Positions 7,261 through 15,506 are shown, numbered from the stretch's first letter. The stretch is DNA of 54,667 nucleotides from Planctomycetota bacterium (GCA_003696675.1 RFGH01000122.1:1-54667); one strand, 5' to 3'. Notes: generated from the letters alone by a model not told the origin. Numbers and translations: made by a program.

Positions 7261-9036
7261 TCAAGGGGCTTCCTCGCGGGCGCCGGAGGTGTCCGCCTCC
7301 AACCAGACCTGACGGACGATGTTCGCGAAACGCCGGTCGTCTTCGGCTCCAAACGACTCGTACGCGTCGAGCCCCTCGCGGACGATCTCGGGCCGCTGAT
7401 TCTGGTAGCCGAGGTAGGCGAGCAGCATCGCCGCCGACCGACGGACCGACACATCCTCCTCGCCATCGCCCGGTTCCTTGAGCAGGCCCGCCCGCTGACG
7501 CAGCATGTCGATCAGCAGATCGATCCGCTCGGGCGCGGGCAGCAGGGTGCCCGCGTACCGCACGCCGATCAGCTCCGGGTTGGACATCATCAGCGTCCGC
7601 AGGTTGACCGACGCGGAGAGCACCAGCCCCGCGCCGAGCTGGGCGTGGATGCGCCCGATCTGCGCGGAGGGATCACCCGGATTGATCGCCAACGCCCGCG
7701 CGAAGCGTTCCTCGGCATCGAAGTACCGCTCCGACGCGATCAGACGCTCACCCGCCCGCATGTGCTCGGTGTAGAGATCGCGGGTCTCGGCGCCGGGGTC
7801 GACCAGGGTCGAGATGGGACGCTCGCTGGCCCGCAGCAGCTCGAGCGTGCGCTCATCGATCTGATAATCCTTGCGTGTTGGCGGCTGCCAAACGCCCGTC
7901 CGCCCGGAGCCGTCGCCGGAGTTCTGCTCCGCTTCCGCGGGGCTGTTCTGCCCCGGGGTCGTGCGCGGCTGGCCGGTCAGCGGATCGATCGACGGATCGG
8001 TTAGGGGATCCATGGGCGTGGTGTTTTCGTCGGCCCCGGGCTGCGAACCCGGCTGCGCAGCGCCGTCGGTCTGATCGCCCGCCTGCGTCTGGGGGATGCC
8101 GAGCATCTCACGCCGGATGGCCTCAAGCCGGGCGGCCACGCTGTCCATGCCCGCATCGGACGCGTTGCCCGAGCGTGATGCCTGCGACTCGGCCCGCTCA
8201 CGCAGGCGGTCCACGACCTCCTGATAAGCCGTACGGGCACGCTCGGCGATGGGGTCACGCGGCACACCGGGCGCGGGCATCGCGCCGTCGCGTGTCCGCA
8301 TCGGTGAGGCCGTCACGCCGGTCAGCGGCGAAGAGGTCAGGCCGTACGGCTGACGCTCGATGCCACGCTCGAAGACCTGCAGCACCACGGGAGTCAGGTT
8401 GGTCGTCGTCGAATAGCTCGAGGAACTCCGCAGCGTGCCCGTGAGCGCGTCACGCAGCTCGCTCTCTTGTGCGGAGGGCTGGTACAGATTCAGGCCCCGC
8501 ACATCGCCGCTCAGCGTGGGATCCACGCGGATCGCGCCGACGCCCAGCGGGCTTTGGCCCGTGTACGCCGCCGAGGTCTGGTACGCCGCGTCACGGGTGT
8601 AGGTCAGGTCGCCGACCAGGTCCCGCGGCGGGCGTGCTCCGGTCGTCAGACTGAACTGATACTGCAGCGCGTCCGTCCCGCGGATGCCCATGCCGGCCAG
8701 CCCGGAATACAACGAATCCCGCTGGAAACTGAAGAGGCTGTCCGACCCGAGCGAGCCGGAAAACTCGCCCGCGGCGCGATAGCCCAGATCACCCCGGAAG
8801 CTCAGGCCGCCCGGCGCGTTGCCCGTCACGATGGCATTGCGGAACTGCAGTTCCTGGGCGAAGCTCGGACGCTGATAGTTCAGCCGCCCGCCTTGGCCGA
8901 GGTTGTTGTCCAACCCCCGCCCGTCACCAAGGGCGTTCTGGGCCGACGCCACCCCCCCGCTCAGACCGATCACCAGCGACGCGAAAGCGGCACGGATCGA
9001 TCGAGCGTGCATCGGCTGGTTCGGGGTGCGGGTCAT
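7261..9036 (-). CDS. Secreted TPR-containing protein of unknown function
   Basis: The 591-residue start at 9036 is chosen because AAGGAGG lies 7 nt upstream and the N-terminus is then a clean signal peptide (RSIRAAFASLVIGLSGGVASAQ, cleavage near 30). Longer in-frame extensions lack this. The mature N-terminal half is rich in Ser, Tyr, Gly and Phe with repeated short segments (FSGSLGSDSLFSFQRDSLYSG) and is probably extracytoplasmic. A Pro/Gln/Asp-rich linker follows. A TPR-like unit (AGERLIASERYFDAEERFARAL) lies near residue 460. It directly precedes the phosphatase gene. I do not recognise a family. Confidence 0.72.
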   Translation of the reverse strand: MTRTPNQPMHARSIRAAFASLVIGLSGGVASAQNALGDGRGLDNNLGQGGRLNYQRPSFAQELQFRNAIVTGNAPGGLSFRGDLGYRAAGEFSGSLGSDSLFSFQRDSLYSGLAGMGIRGTDALQYQFSLTTGARPPRDLVGDLTYTRDAAYQTSAAYTGQSPLGVGAIRVDPTLSGDVRGLNLYQPSAQESELRDALTGTLRSSSSYSTTTNLTPVVLQVFERGIERQPYGLTSSPLTGVTASPMRTRDGAMPAPGVPRDPIAERARTAYQEVVDRLRERAESQASRSGNASDAGMDSVAARLEAIRREMLGIPQTQAGDQTDGAAQPGSQPGADENTTPMDPLTDPSIDPLTGQPRTTPGQNSPAEAEQNSGDGSGRTGVWQPPTRKDYQIDERTLELLRASERPISTLVDPGAETRDLYTEHMRAGERLIASERYFDAEERFARALAINPGDPSAQIGRIHAQLGAGLVLSASVNLRTLMMSNPELIGVRYAGTLLPAPERIDLLIDMLRQRAGLLKEPGDGEEDVSVRRSAAMLLAYLGYQNQRPEIVREGLDAYESFGAEDDRRFANIVRQVWLEADTSGAREEAP

Positions 9037-9248
9037 ACGGGGCCTCCTTGTTCGACGGATCATCCTACTCGGCACGATCCCGGTCCGGTTCGCACAAACA
9101 GGGGCGAAGGATCGGGCGGTTCCGACGCGGACCCACGGGATCGACCCACGCCCCATCGCTCGGCGCAACGCATTCTCGGACCTGGGCACACGGCGGGCTG
9201 AGTCACCCCAGAATCGGTGGGGAGCATGGGTGTCCGTCGGGACGCCGT

Positions 9249-10238
9249 TCAGAGCGTGCCCACCGCGTCGGGGGCATGGAAGGCCTTGCGGACAGCCTTA
9301 CAGAAATTGCCTTGGGCTTCCGACACCAGGAGGTAGATCACGCCGCCCTCACGCCATGCGAACAGGTTGACACCCTTCTCCTCGCAGGAGGAGGAGGTCA
9401 CCACATAGGTCTTGCCGTCCGCCAACGCGAGCTGGCCCTCGTCGGGCATGACGAACAGGCTCAGGTGCACGGGCGTGCCGTCCGGACTGGTCGCGTCGTA
9501 CCGGGCGTGGACCGAGCGGCTCGAACCGGGAACATGGCAATCGCCCGCTCCATAGAAGGTCACCGAACCGATATCCACGCCCGAAGGCAGGTCGGCCGAC
9601 AGGTCCAGCGATGCCACTCCCAGCGAACGCGCGAACCGGTCGCGGGCCTGGCCGAGATCCCGGACGATCATCTTCGATTCGGCGGCCTCGTCTTGGCAGC
9701 AGCGCACATGCTCGGCGGCCACAAACCTGGCCACCTGCTCCTGATACGCCACCGTCTGCCCGGACCACCCTGGCGAACCTGGCGTCTGGCCGGTCGGCAC
9801 GCGGGCGCCTTGGTAGATGAGCACCCCGGCGAGCGAGAGGAGGACCACCGCCGCCGCCGCCAACCCGGGCGAACGACGCCAGAACGCAACGCTCCGCGTG
9901 CGGGGCGCCATCGCTTCGACCACGGAGAACGAGTCGGTCTGCCCGTGGTCCGCCGCGTGGGAAGCGGACTGCGATGCCGCCATGGCGCGGATGCGTGTGC
10001 GCAGAGCCTCAGGGCAGCAAGGCTTGTCGCGCATGACGCGTCCGCAGCACTCGCGGAGCGTCTGCTCGAACAGGACGCGGTCCCGCGTGCAGTCGCGTTC
10101 GGCGCAGAGTTTCTCGAACGCCGCGACCTGTTCGTCGGTCAGCTCGCCGTCGGCCGCCATGCGGATCAACTCGCCTGGCGAAACCCCGTCGGGGAGCCGA
10201 CCGCCGCACGGGCCCTGTTTGTCCTCGTCACCACGCAT
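9249..10238 (-). CDS. Putative transmembrane anti-sigma factor, cysteine-rich
   Basis: The 329-residue protein is encoded just downstream of the ECF sigma gene, the usual position of a cognate anti-sigma factor. The cytoplasmic N-terminus has a zinc-finger-like segment typical of such proteins (GELIRMAADGELTDEQ, then C-x4-C, ECC and PCC). One transmembrane helix (GLAAAAVVLLSLAGVLIY) lies near residues 125-145. The extracytoplasmic domain carries five more cysteines (RCCQ, GDCH, SSCEE, NFCKA), suggesting redox or metal sensing. I prefer the ATG at 10238 to a GTG 24 bp upstream because a GAGG lies in range. The anti-sigma role is inferred from context and topology. Confidence 0.72.
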   Translation of the reverse strand: MRGDEDKQGPCGGRLPDGVSPGELIRMAADGELTDEQVAAFEKLCAERDCTRDRVLFEQTLRECCGRVMRDKPCCPEALRTRIRAMAASQSASHAADHGQTDSFSVVEAMAPRTRSVAFWRRSPGLAAAAVVLLSLAGVLIYQGARVPTGQTPGSPGWSGQTVAYQEQVARFVAAEHVRCCQDEAAESKMIVRDLGQARDRFARSLGVASLDLSADLPSGVDIGSVTFYGAGDCHVPGSSRSVHARYDATSPDGTPVHLSLFVMPDEGQLALADGKTYVVTSSSCEEKGVNLFAWREGGVIYLLVSEAQGNFCKAVRKAFHAPDAVGTL

Positions 10239-10315
10239 CGCCGGAGCCTCAAACCTCGCCACCCGGGGAGAAAGACCGGGCGGATACTCTGCTTTGAACC
10301 GCCTTCAAGCCCCTG

Positions 10316-10918
10316 TCATTCCCGATCTTCCGAGATTCTGACGCCGAACTCCCCGGCCGCCTCGGGGTCCTCCAACAGCCGATCGGCAAGGAGTTTTCGG
10401 GCCCGGTGCAGCCGGCTCATGACCGTCCCGATCGGGACCTCCAGGATCTCGGCGATCTCCCGGTACTTCAGCCCGTCCACGCCCCACATCAGCAGGACCT
10501 CACGGTACTCGTCCTTCAGCTCGTCGATGGCCTCTTTCAAACGATCGTCCACATGCTCCCAGTCCAGATCGGCCCTGGACCATGCCGGGGGCGGCTCGTC
10601 CGGCGGGGTTTCGGACCCCTCCTCTGCGAAGAAGTCCCCCACCGCCGTGGGCTGGCGTGCCTCCCGCTTCACCTTGGAGTAGAACACATTGTGGGTGATG
10701 GCGAACAGCCACGACCGCATGCCCCCCGACCCGCTGGTCGGGTCGTCGTCGGCCGACATGTCCACGAACCGCTCGATCGTCTGCGGGCGGAAGGCCCGGG
10801 CGTAGACCTCCTGGACGAGGTCCTCGGCCAGTTCGGGCTTGCGGGCCAGGTGCAGCGCCATCCGGTACACCGCGTCGAGGTGCTCCAACGCCAGCGCTTC
10901 GAACTTGGCTCGCTCCAC
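10316..10918 (-). CDS. ECF-family RNA polymerase sigma factor
   Basis: The 200-residue length suits an extracytoplasmic-function sigma factor. Region 2 spans about residues 8-80 (HLDAVYRMALHLARKPELAEDLVQEVYARAF ... RSWLFAITHNVF). Region 4 spans about 125-185 (LKDEYREVLLMWGVDGLKYREIAEIL, then PIGTVMSRLHRARKLL), with the canonical GTVMSRLHRAR recognition helix. It would direct polymerase to promoters released by the anti-sigma factor encoded 77 bp downstream. The GTG at 10918 follows shortly after a GTGG-rich stretch, and no shorter start keeps region 2 whole. The closest well-known groups with this arrangement are SigR/SigH-like stress sigmas, but the trigger is unknown. Confidence 0.92.
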   Translation of the reverse strand: MERAKFEALALEHLDAVYRMALHLARKPELAEDLVQEVYARAFRPQTIERFVDMSADDDPTSGSGGMRSWLFAITHNVFYSKVKREARQPTAVGDFFAEEGSETPPDEPPPAWSRADLDWEHVDDRLKEAIDELKDEYREVLLMWGVDGLKYREIAEILEVPIGTVMSRLHRARKLLADRLLEDPEAAGEFGVRISEDRE

Positions 10919-11049
10919 CCGAACGCCCCTTCGCGACGCCCCACGCGGGGCGGTTTCCCGTGCCGCCCAGTCTAGGGATCCACCGCCGTACGGGTGGCGC
11001 GGCGGGCCGGTTTGCGCTATGCTGGACCCCGCCCACCCGAAACGAGCCT

Positions 11050-12042
11050 ATGCCCACGAAAACCGCCTCCAAACCGGCCAGCAAGACCCGCGCGCGCTCC
11101 GCCGATGCCTTCCCGCGCACCATCCGCAATACACCCGCCGGCACCAAGTCCGTCGTCCATGTCGGCGACTGTCGCGAGATCCTCGCCGCCCTGCCCGAGG
11201 TCAAGAGGCAGCAGCTCGATCTGGTCTTCGCCGATCCGCCCTTCAACTGGGCACGCGACTACGACCGCCACCGCAGCGGCGACGCCTGGGACGACAAGAA
11301 ACTCCGCGACGACGAGTATTGCGACCGCCGCGACGCCGACCTGCCCCTCGGCCAGTCCAGATCCTTCACCTTCCAGTGGATCGACCTGTGCATCTCGGGG
11401 CTCAAGGACACCGGGTCGCTGTGGATCAACATCCCCGACGACTGGGCCGCGGAGATCGTGGTGCACTGCAAGGCCCGCGGGCTGAGCATGGTCAACTGGT
11501 GCGTGTGGCACTTCCGCTTCGGGCAGAACACCACCAGCCGTTTCATCAACTCCAAGGTCCATGCGCTCTACTTCTGCAAGGACCCCAGGAAGCGCACCTG
11601 GAACCCCGACCCGATCCTCGAGACTTCCGACCGGCGCGCCATCTATGGCGACCCTCGCACCGAGTCCAAGCAGGACGGCATGCCCCCCGGGCTCCGTGTG
11701 CCCATGGATGTGTGGTACGGCCCGTACTGGGGACGCGTGCAGGGCAACAACAAAGAGCGTCGCAACAAGCACGACAACCAACTGCCCGAGGTCTACCTCC
11801 ACCGCGTCATCGCGGCCACCTCCAACCCGGGCGACCTCGTGCTCGACCCCTTCCTGGGCAGCGGCACCACCGGCGTCATCGCCCACCACCTCGGACGCAA
11901 CTTCATCGGCACCGAGTTCTCCAAAGCCAACGCCACCACCGCCTGCGAGCGGATCGAACGCGGGCCGGTGCGGGACTTTGACGGGGTGCGGGGGGAGTCG
12001 ACGGCGATTCATCCGCGCCGGCGAGCACCAAAAGCAGACTGA
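11050..12042 (+). CDS. Solitary DNA methyltransferase (N4-cytosine/N6-adenine type)
   Basis: The 330-residue protein carries both hallmarks of S-adenosylmethionine-dependent amino-methyltransferases. The catalytic motif IV FADPPFNWARDY lies around residue 62, and the cofactor motif DLVLDPFLGSGTTG near 265-278. Catalytic motif before the AdoMet motif is the beta-class order. DPPF rather than DPPY or SPPY is a permitted variant. No restriction endonuclease or specificity subunit lies nearby, so it may be a housekeeping or regulatory methyltransferase. The N-terminal 25 residues are Lys/Ser/Thr-rich and probably disordered. The ATG at 11050 fits better than the upstream in-frame extension, which reads as non-coding. 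Confidence 0.9.
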   Translation: MPTKTASKPASKTRARSADAFPRTIRNTPAGTKSVVHVGDCREILAALPEVKRQQLDLVFADPPFNWARDYDRHRSGDAWDDKKLRDDEYCDRRDADLPLGQSRSFTFQWIDLCISGLKDTGSLWINIPDDWAAEIVVHCKARGLSMVNWCVWHFRFGQNTTSRFINSKVHALYFCKDPRKRTWNPDPILETSDRRAIYGDPRTESKQDGMPPGLRVPMDVWYGPYWGRVQGNNKERRNKHDNQLPEVYLHRVIAATSNPGDLVLDPFLGSGTTGVIAHHLGRNFIGTEFSKANATTACERIERGPVRDFDGVRGESTAIHPRRRAPKAD

Positions 12043-12111
12043 GGCATCCGTCGCTCGTCAGTTTCTTCTTTATATTCTCGCTCGAAGCCCACTTGCGCCG
12101 ATGGGTGGTCC

Positions 12112-13257
12112 GTGAACATCACCACCCCCACCGTCGCTGTCGCCGTCCTGACTTGCGCCACCCACGCCCAGGTGAACCTCATCGACCTGCTGCCGGGGTA
12201 CACCCTGGGACATATCCAAGGCATCTCCGCCGACGGGTCCACCCTGGCGACGGACATGTATGTGGTCGACCGAGGCGGCTACGACGCGTACGCCTGGAGA
12301 GATGGCGGGTGGAACTCGCTCCCGCGATACGGTACCTGGAACAACTGGCAGGGCGTTTCCTCGAACGGCGAAACCACGCTCTCCGTGAGCAGTCAGATGG
12401 GCGGTAATCCGCGCCTCGTGCGTTTCGAGAACGGTGTCCGCGACGACATCACGTACGGCCTGGACGGCCTACAGATCTTCGCGGGCCTGACCCGCGATGG
12501 CCAGGATGTGTTCTATTCGCAGAGCACCGAGCCGGGCGGGCTCATCAACCTGTATCACTATCACGCCAACTCGTTCGGCAGCACGCACATTGCCACGCTT
12601 TCCGACCGGTTCGTACGCTCCGAGGGTGTTCTCGTCGGCGAACGGGACGACTTCTTTGTCGTCAACGCTCAGACGCGGACCTATGAGCCCGGTGATGTCG
12701 GCGAGACCCGTGCGCTCATCTACAACGCGGGCACGCTCACCGAGATCCCCGGGCTGACCGAGCTGGAAGCCGTGAACTACGCCGCCACCGCGATGACCGC
12801 CGATGGATCCACGATCGTCGGCGTCGAGCGGATCCTGTCCTTTGACGACTTCTCGTCTTCAGAGCGTTCCTGGATCTACCGCGACGGGATCACCACCGAG
12901 CTCAACTTCGACGGATTCTCGCGGGTCTCGATCCAATCAATTACGGACGATGCCACAACTATGGTGGGCTATGGGAGCCGGGCCGAGGATGACAGCACGT
13001 CGTTCCTTTTCTATAACGACGGACGTGTGTTCTCGGCCAGTGACCTGCTCTCGCTCAACGGTGTTGTTCTCGAACTCGGTGAGGACGCCGCAATCCAAGG
13101 CATCTCCGCCGATGGATCGACTGTCTATGGCGTCATCAACCGTGGCACGTTCTCCCCGTTCGGGCCGGAGTTCACACTCTTCACCGTCTCCGTCCCCGCC
13201 CCCTCCGCACTCCTCCCGCTCGCCGGGCTGGCCGCCCTCGCCCGACGCCGCCGCTGA
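12112..13257 (+). CDS. Exported HAF-repeat protein with PEP-CTERM-like tail
   Basis: The 381-residue protein starts at GTG with a short signal peptide (TPTVAVAVLTCATHAQ). The body repeats a beta-rich unit about every 50-60 residues with the core [ILM]xG(I/V)S(A/S)DGST and a following hydrophobic strand: HIQGISADGST, WQGVSSNGET, ATAMTADGST, IQSITDDATT, IQGISADGST. This resembles HAF-type repeats of extracellular proteins. The C-terminus (VPAPSALLPLAGLAALARRRR) has a Pro-containing motif, a hydrophobic helix and an Arg cluster, the layout of PEP-CTERM exosortase substrates. A -10-like TATATT lies at 12071-12076. The function is unknown; surface anchoring is inferred. Confidence 0.75.
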   Translation: MNITTPTVAVAVLTCATHAQVNLIDLLPGYTLGHIQGISADGSTLATDMYVVDRGGYDAYAWRDGGWNSLPRYGTWNNWQGVSSNGETTLSVSSQMGGNPRLVRFENGVRDDITYGLDGLQIFAGLTRDGQDVFYSQSTEPGGLINLYHYHANSFGSTHIATLSDRFVRSEGVLVGERDDFFVVNAQTRTYEPGDVGETRALIYNAGTLTEIPGLTELEAVNYAATAMTADGSTIVGVERILSFDDFSSSERSWIYRDGITTELNFDGFSRVSIQSITDDATTMVGYGSRAEDDSTSFLFYNDGRVFSASDLLSLNGVVLELGEDAAIQGISADGSTVYGVINRGTFSPFGPEFTLFTVSVPAPSALLPLAGLAALARRRR

Positions 13258-13481
13258 TCCGCCCGGATCCCCACTGATCCGGAACCGACGCCGATCGGGC
13301 CCCGAATCGGGCAGTCCGGAACGCCCGGACGCCCCGGCGTCCGAGGGCGAACCTTGCTATCCTTCCCGCCCGGGCCGATCGGCCCGAGACGCCCGACGGA
13401 CCGGGCCGGACCACGCGATCACCGAACCCGACGGGGGCGGAACCCCCGCTGCGGGAACAGACCGTTCGGAGCCGACTGACC

Positions 13482-14312
13482 ATGGCCAAGATGTTCTACA
13501 CCCTCGAGGAAGCCGCCGCCAAACTCGGGATGTCCGAGTCGGAGGTCCAGAACCTGGCCGAATCGGGTCAGCTCCAGGAGTTCCGTGACCGCGACCGCCT
13601 GATGTTCAAGGTCGATCAGGTCGACCTGCTCGCGGGTGACGACGCGGACGAGGAAATCCAGCTGGCCGACACCGGCACCGGGCTCGAGCCGATCAGCCTG
13701 TCGTCCTCCGGCACCGGCACGAGCGTGGGCGTGGACCTGTCCGGCTCCAACGAGGGCACGGGCATTTCGATCTTCGACCCCGATGACGCCGAAGCGGCCG
13801 ACGCCAACGCCGAAACGCTGGTCACCAGCGGGCTGGGCGGCTCCGGCTTCGCCATGGACGCGGGGGCTTCCGGCTCCGGGCTGGCGCAGATGGCCTTCGA
13901 GCCAGACGACACCTCCTTGGGCAGCAACCTGCTCGACAACCTCGGCGCTGGCGACAGCTTCGCCGGAGACGCGGGCGGGACCAGCGCCGGCACCGCCGCG
14001 GGCGCGCTCTTCGAGACCTCTTCGGGCGAGCCGGACTTCGGCACCGCCGCGGCCGCCGCTCCCGTGATCGGCGGCATGATGATGGGCGAGCCCTACGACG
14101 GCGCCGCGTCCGGTCTGTTCGGAGGCATCGCCCTGGGGATGTTCGTGCTCGCGCTCGCCTCGCTCGGCGTGATGATTCTCGGCATGTCCGGCGGCTCGGC
14201 CGGCGTGCTGGCCGGCGTCAACCAGACAGTGATCTGGGGCGTGCTCGGCGGCGGATTCGTCGCCCTGCTGCTCTTCGGCGCCATCGGCTGGGCCATCCTC
14301 CGCAAGAGCTGA
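13482..14312 (+). CDS. Membrane protein with N-terminal helix-turn-helix DNA-binding domain
   Basis: The 276-residue protein begins with an excisionase/MerR-like helix-turn-helix (FYTLEEAAAKLGMSESEV, then QNLAESGQLQEFRDRDRLMF). About 150 residues rich in Gly, Ser, Ala and Asp follow (TGTGLEPISLSSSGTGTS) and are probably disordered. Two transmembrane helices lie near 205-228 (LFGGIALGMFVLALASLGVMIL) and 245-270 (VIWGVLGGGFVALLLFGAIGW). The arrangement would tether a DNA-binding or protein-recognition domain to the inner membrane. A hairpin follows the stop. I do not know an experimentally characterised homolog. Confidence 0.75.
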   Translation: MAKMFYTLEEAAAKLGMSESEVQNLAESGQLQEFRDRDRLMFKVDQVDLLAGDDADEEIQLADTGTGLEPISLSSSGTGTSVGVDLSGSNEGTGISIFDPDDAEAADANAETLVTSGLGGSGFAMDAGASGSGLAQMAFEPDDTSLGSNLLDNLGAGDSFAGDAGGTSAGTAAGALFETSSGEPDFGTAAAAAPVIGGMMMGEPYDGAASGLFGGIALGMFVLALASLGVMILGMSGGSAGVLAGVNQTVIWGVLGGGFVALLLFGAIGWAILRKS

Positions 14313-14347
14313 ACGCACCCCGCCAGCCACGCGAGATGACACGACCA

Positions 14348-14373
14348 AGGGCCGCCCCACCACGGGCGGCCCT
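14348..14373. terminator. Probable terminator hairpin between convergent genes
   Basis: A perfect 9-bp stem (AGGGCCGCC, 14348-14356, with GGCGGCCCT, 14365-14373) closes an 8-nt loop. It sits between the convergent membrane-HTH gene and the minus-strand 14402 gene. The T-tract is weak on the plus side (CTTC) and on the minus side only TTGGTC follows, so it may act bidirectionally or merely stabilise 3' ends. Confidence 0.45.
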
Positions 14374-14401
14374 CTTCATGCGCTCGCGCCGCGGCCCGGT
14401 A

Positions 14402-14848
14402 TCACACGATCTCGACGCCGATCACCTCGGCCCGCCCGCCAGGGATCCGCAGGCACTCGAGCACCGGCGAACGGGCGTAGATCAGTGTCCATCGCCCAGC
14501 ATCATCGGGCGCGATGGTGGCGTGCAGCCAGTCGGGGACCTCGATGTGGACCTCGCCGCGGATGTCCGGGATCACCTCCGCCGAGACATCGCCGGGCGCG
14601 AGCGGCTCGCGGGAACACCCGCTCTGCGGATCGACGATCGTGACCGACGCACGGGGCTTGGCCCCGAGCCCCTGGACCGATACCCGGAGTTCGACCATCG
14701 GACTCTCGCCCGCCGGCGCCAGACTCTGCACCGCGCGGCGGAGCACGCGCCACCGCACGGTCACGCCGCCGAGGAGTGGCTCGGGCGCGAAGACCTCGCA
14801 CGCGGCGCGGGCCGGGGCGTCCGGCATGGGACGGGGCGCGAGGCTCAC
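14402..14848 (-). CDS. Hypothetical protein coupled to the GbsR-type regulator
   Basis: A 148-residue ORF whose GTG start overlaps the TGA of the upstream regulator (GTGA, 4 bp), so the two are likely translationally coupled. The sequence is mainly short beta strands and looks like one all-beta domain (VTVRWRVLRRAVQSLAP, MVELRVSVQGLG, VTIVDPQSGCSREPL, GEVHIEVPDWLHATI, RWTLIYARSPVLECL). There is no signal peptide or membrane helix. No family is recognised. A start at the ATG about 8 codons downstream is possible. Confidence 0.6.
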   Translation of the reverse strand: MSLAPRPMPDAPARAACEVFAPEPLLGGVTVRWRVLRRAVQSLAPAGESPMVELRVSVQGLGAKPRASVTIVDPQSGCSREPLAPGDVSAEVIPDIRGEVHIEVPDWLHATIAPDDAGRWTLIYARSPVLECLRIPGGRAEVIGVEIV

Positions 14849-15447
14849 GATGCGTCCTTCCCGCCAGCGTCGCCTCCGGAGCGGGTCGGCATCTTGGCCA
14901 AGAGCTTCGCGGCGGTCTTCAGACCCGCACCGGTCGGCCCGGCGAACTTCTGGCTCAGCACGCTGAGCAACTCGAAGCACTCGGTGACCGCGTCGAGCCG
15001 CTGGTTCAACGCCGCCAAGTCCTCGGGGGTGGCTTTGGTCGTCTCGGGTGTCAGTTCGCGGATCTCGTCGAGCGACTGAAGCAGCGGATCGACCTCGCGC
15101 TTGATCCGCTCGCGGGCGATCGCGCGGAGCATGGTCCACACATCCTGCTCGGCCTGGAAGTAGTCCTTGCGGTCGCCCCGCTTGTGGGTTTTCTGGATGA
15201 CCCCCCAGTCCAGCAAGGCCCGGACCGACATGGAGACATTCCCTCGCGAGATCGCCAGCCGCTCCATGATCTCGTCGGTGTTCATCGGCTCGCCCGTGAC
15301 ATACAGCAGGGCGTGCACCTCGGCCATCGTGCGGCTGATACCCCACGCCGACCCCATCCGCCCCCACGACGCGATGAAGCGGTCCTGGGCCTCGGCGAGC
15401 AGCCGGGCGGCCTCGGCCTGGGTCATGCTGTCCGCGGCGGGAGCCAT
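14845..15447 (-). CDS. GbsR/MarR-family winged-helix transcriptional regulator
   Basis: The 200-residue protein has a winged helix over about residues 22-110: helix EAQDRFIASWGRMGSAWG, then ISRTMAEVHALLYVTGEP, the recognition helix EIMERLAISRGNVSMSVRAL, and the wing VIQKTHKRGDRKDYFQAEQD. The order and the wording GRMGSAWGISRTMAEVHALL are typical of GbsR-type regulators related to MarR. The C-terminal half is helical and likely dimerises. The promoter just upstream (15454-15482) and an inverted repeat adjoining it (15489-15506) suggest autoregulation. The ATG is 6 nt from the -10, implying a leaderless mRNA. The downstream 148-residue gene is coupled to it. The ligand is unknown. Confidence 0.85.
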   Translation of the reverse strand: MAPAADSMTQAEAARLLAEAQDRFIASWGRMGSAWGISRTMAEVHALLYVTGEPMNTDEIMERLAISRGNVSMSVRALLDWGVIQKTHKRGDRKDYFQAEQDVWTMLRAIARERIKREVDPLLQSLDEIRELTPETTKATPEDLAALNQRLDAVTECFELLSVLSQKFAGPTGAGLKTAAKLLAKMPTRSGGDAGGKDAS

Positions 15448-15453
15448 CGCAGA

Positions 15454-15482
15454 AGTATGGCGGACCAGCGGGGATCTGTCGA
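15454..15482 (-). promoter_or_regulatory. Sigma-70-like promoter of the GbsR-type gene, leaderless
   Basis: Read on the minus strand: TCGACA (15482-15477, five of six matches to TTGACA), a 17-bp spacer, CATACT (15459-15454), then 6 nt to the ATG at 15447. The spacing places transcription initiation at or within a base or two of the start codon. No Shine-Dalgarno sequence exists. Confidence 0.65.
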
Positions 15483-15488
15483 GTCAGA

Positions 15489-15506
15489 TTTCAAAAATCA
15501 TTGAAA
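15489..15506. promoter_or_regulatory. Inverted repeat TTTCAA-N6-TTGAAA, candidate operator
   Basis: A perfect 6-bp-arm palindrome sits immediately upstream of the -35 of the GbsR-type gene, centred about 50 bp before its start. It is AT-rich in a GC-rich background. MarR/GbsR proteins bind such palindromes as dimers, so autoregulation is the simplest idea. A smaller repeat GATTT/AAATC (15487-15499) overlaps it. Confidence 0.5.

Noticed and set aside
5484-7481. A 665-codon plus-strand frame opposite the phosphatase
   Set aside because: The PP2C/GAF motifs on the minus strand are unambiguous; this frame is its antisense shadow.
10930-10975. Possible ECF-type autoregulatory promoter (GGAAA ... 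CGTC) before the sigma gene
   Set aside because: The spacing between the two elements is about 15 bp, shorter than usual for ECF promoters, and the region is a GC hairpin, so I do not call it.
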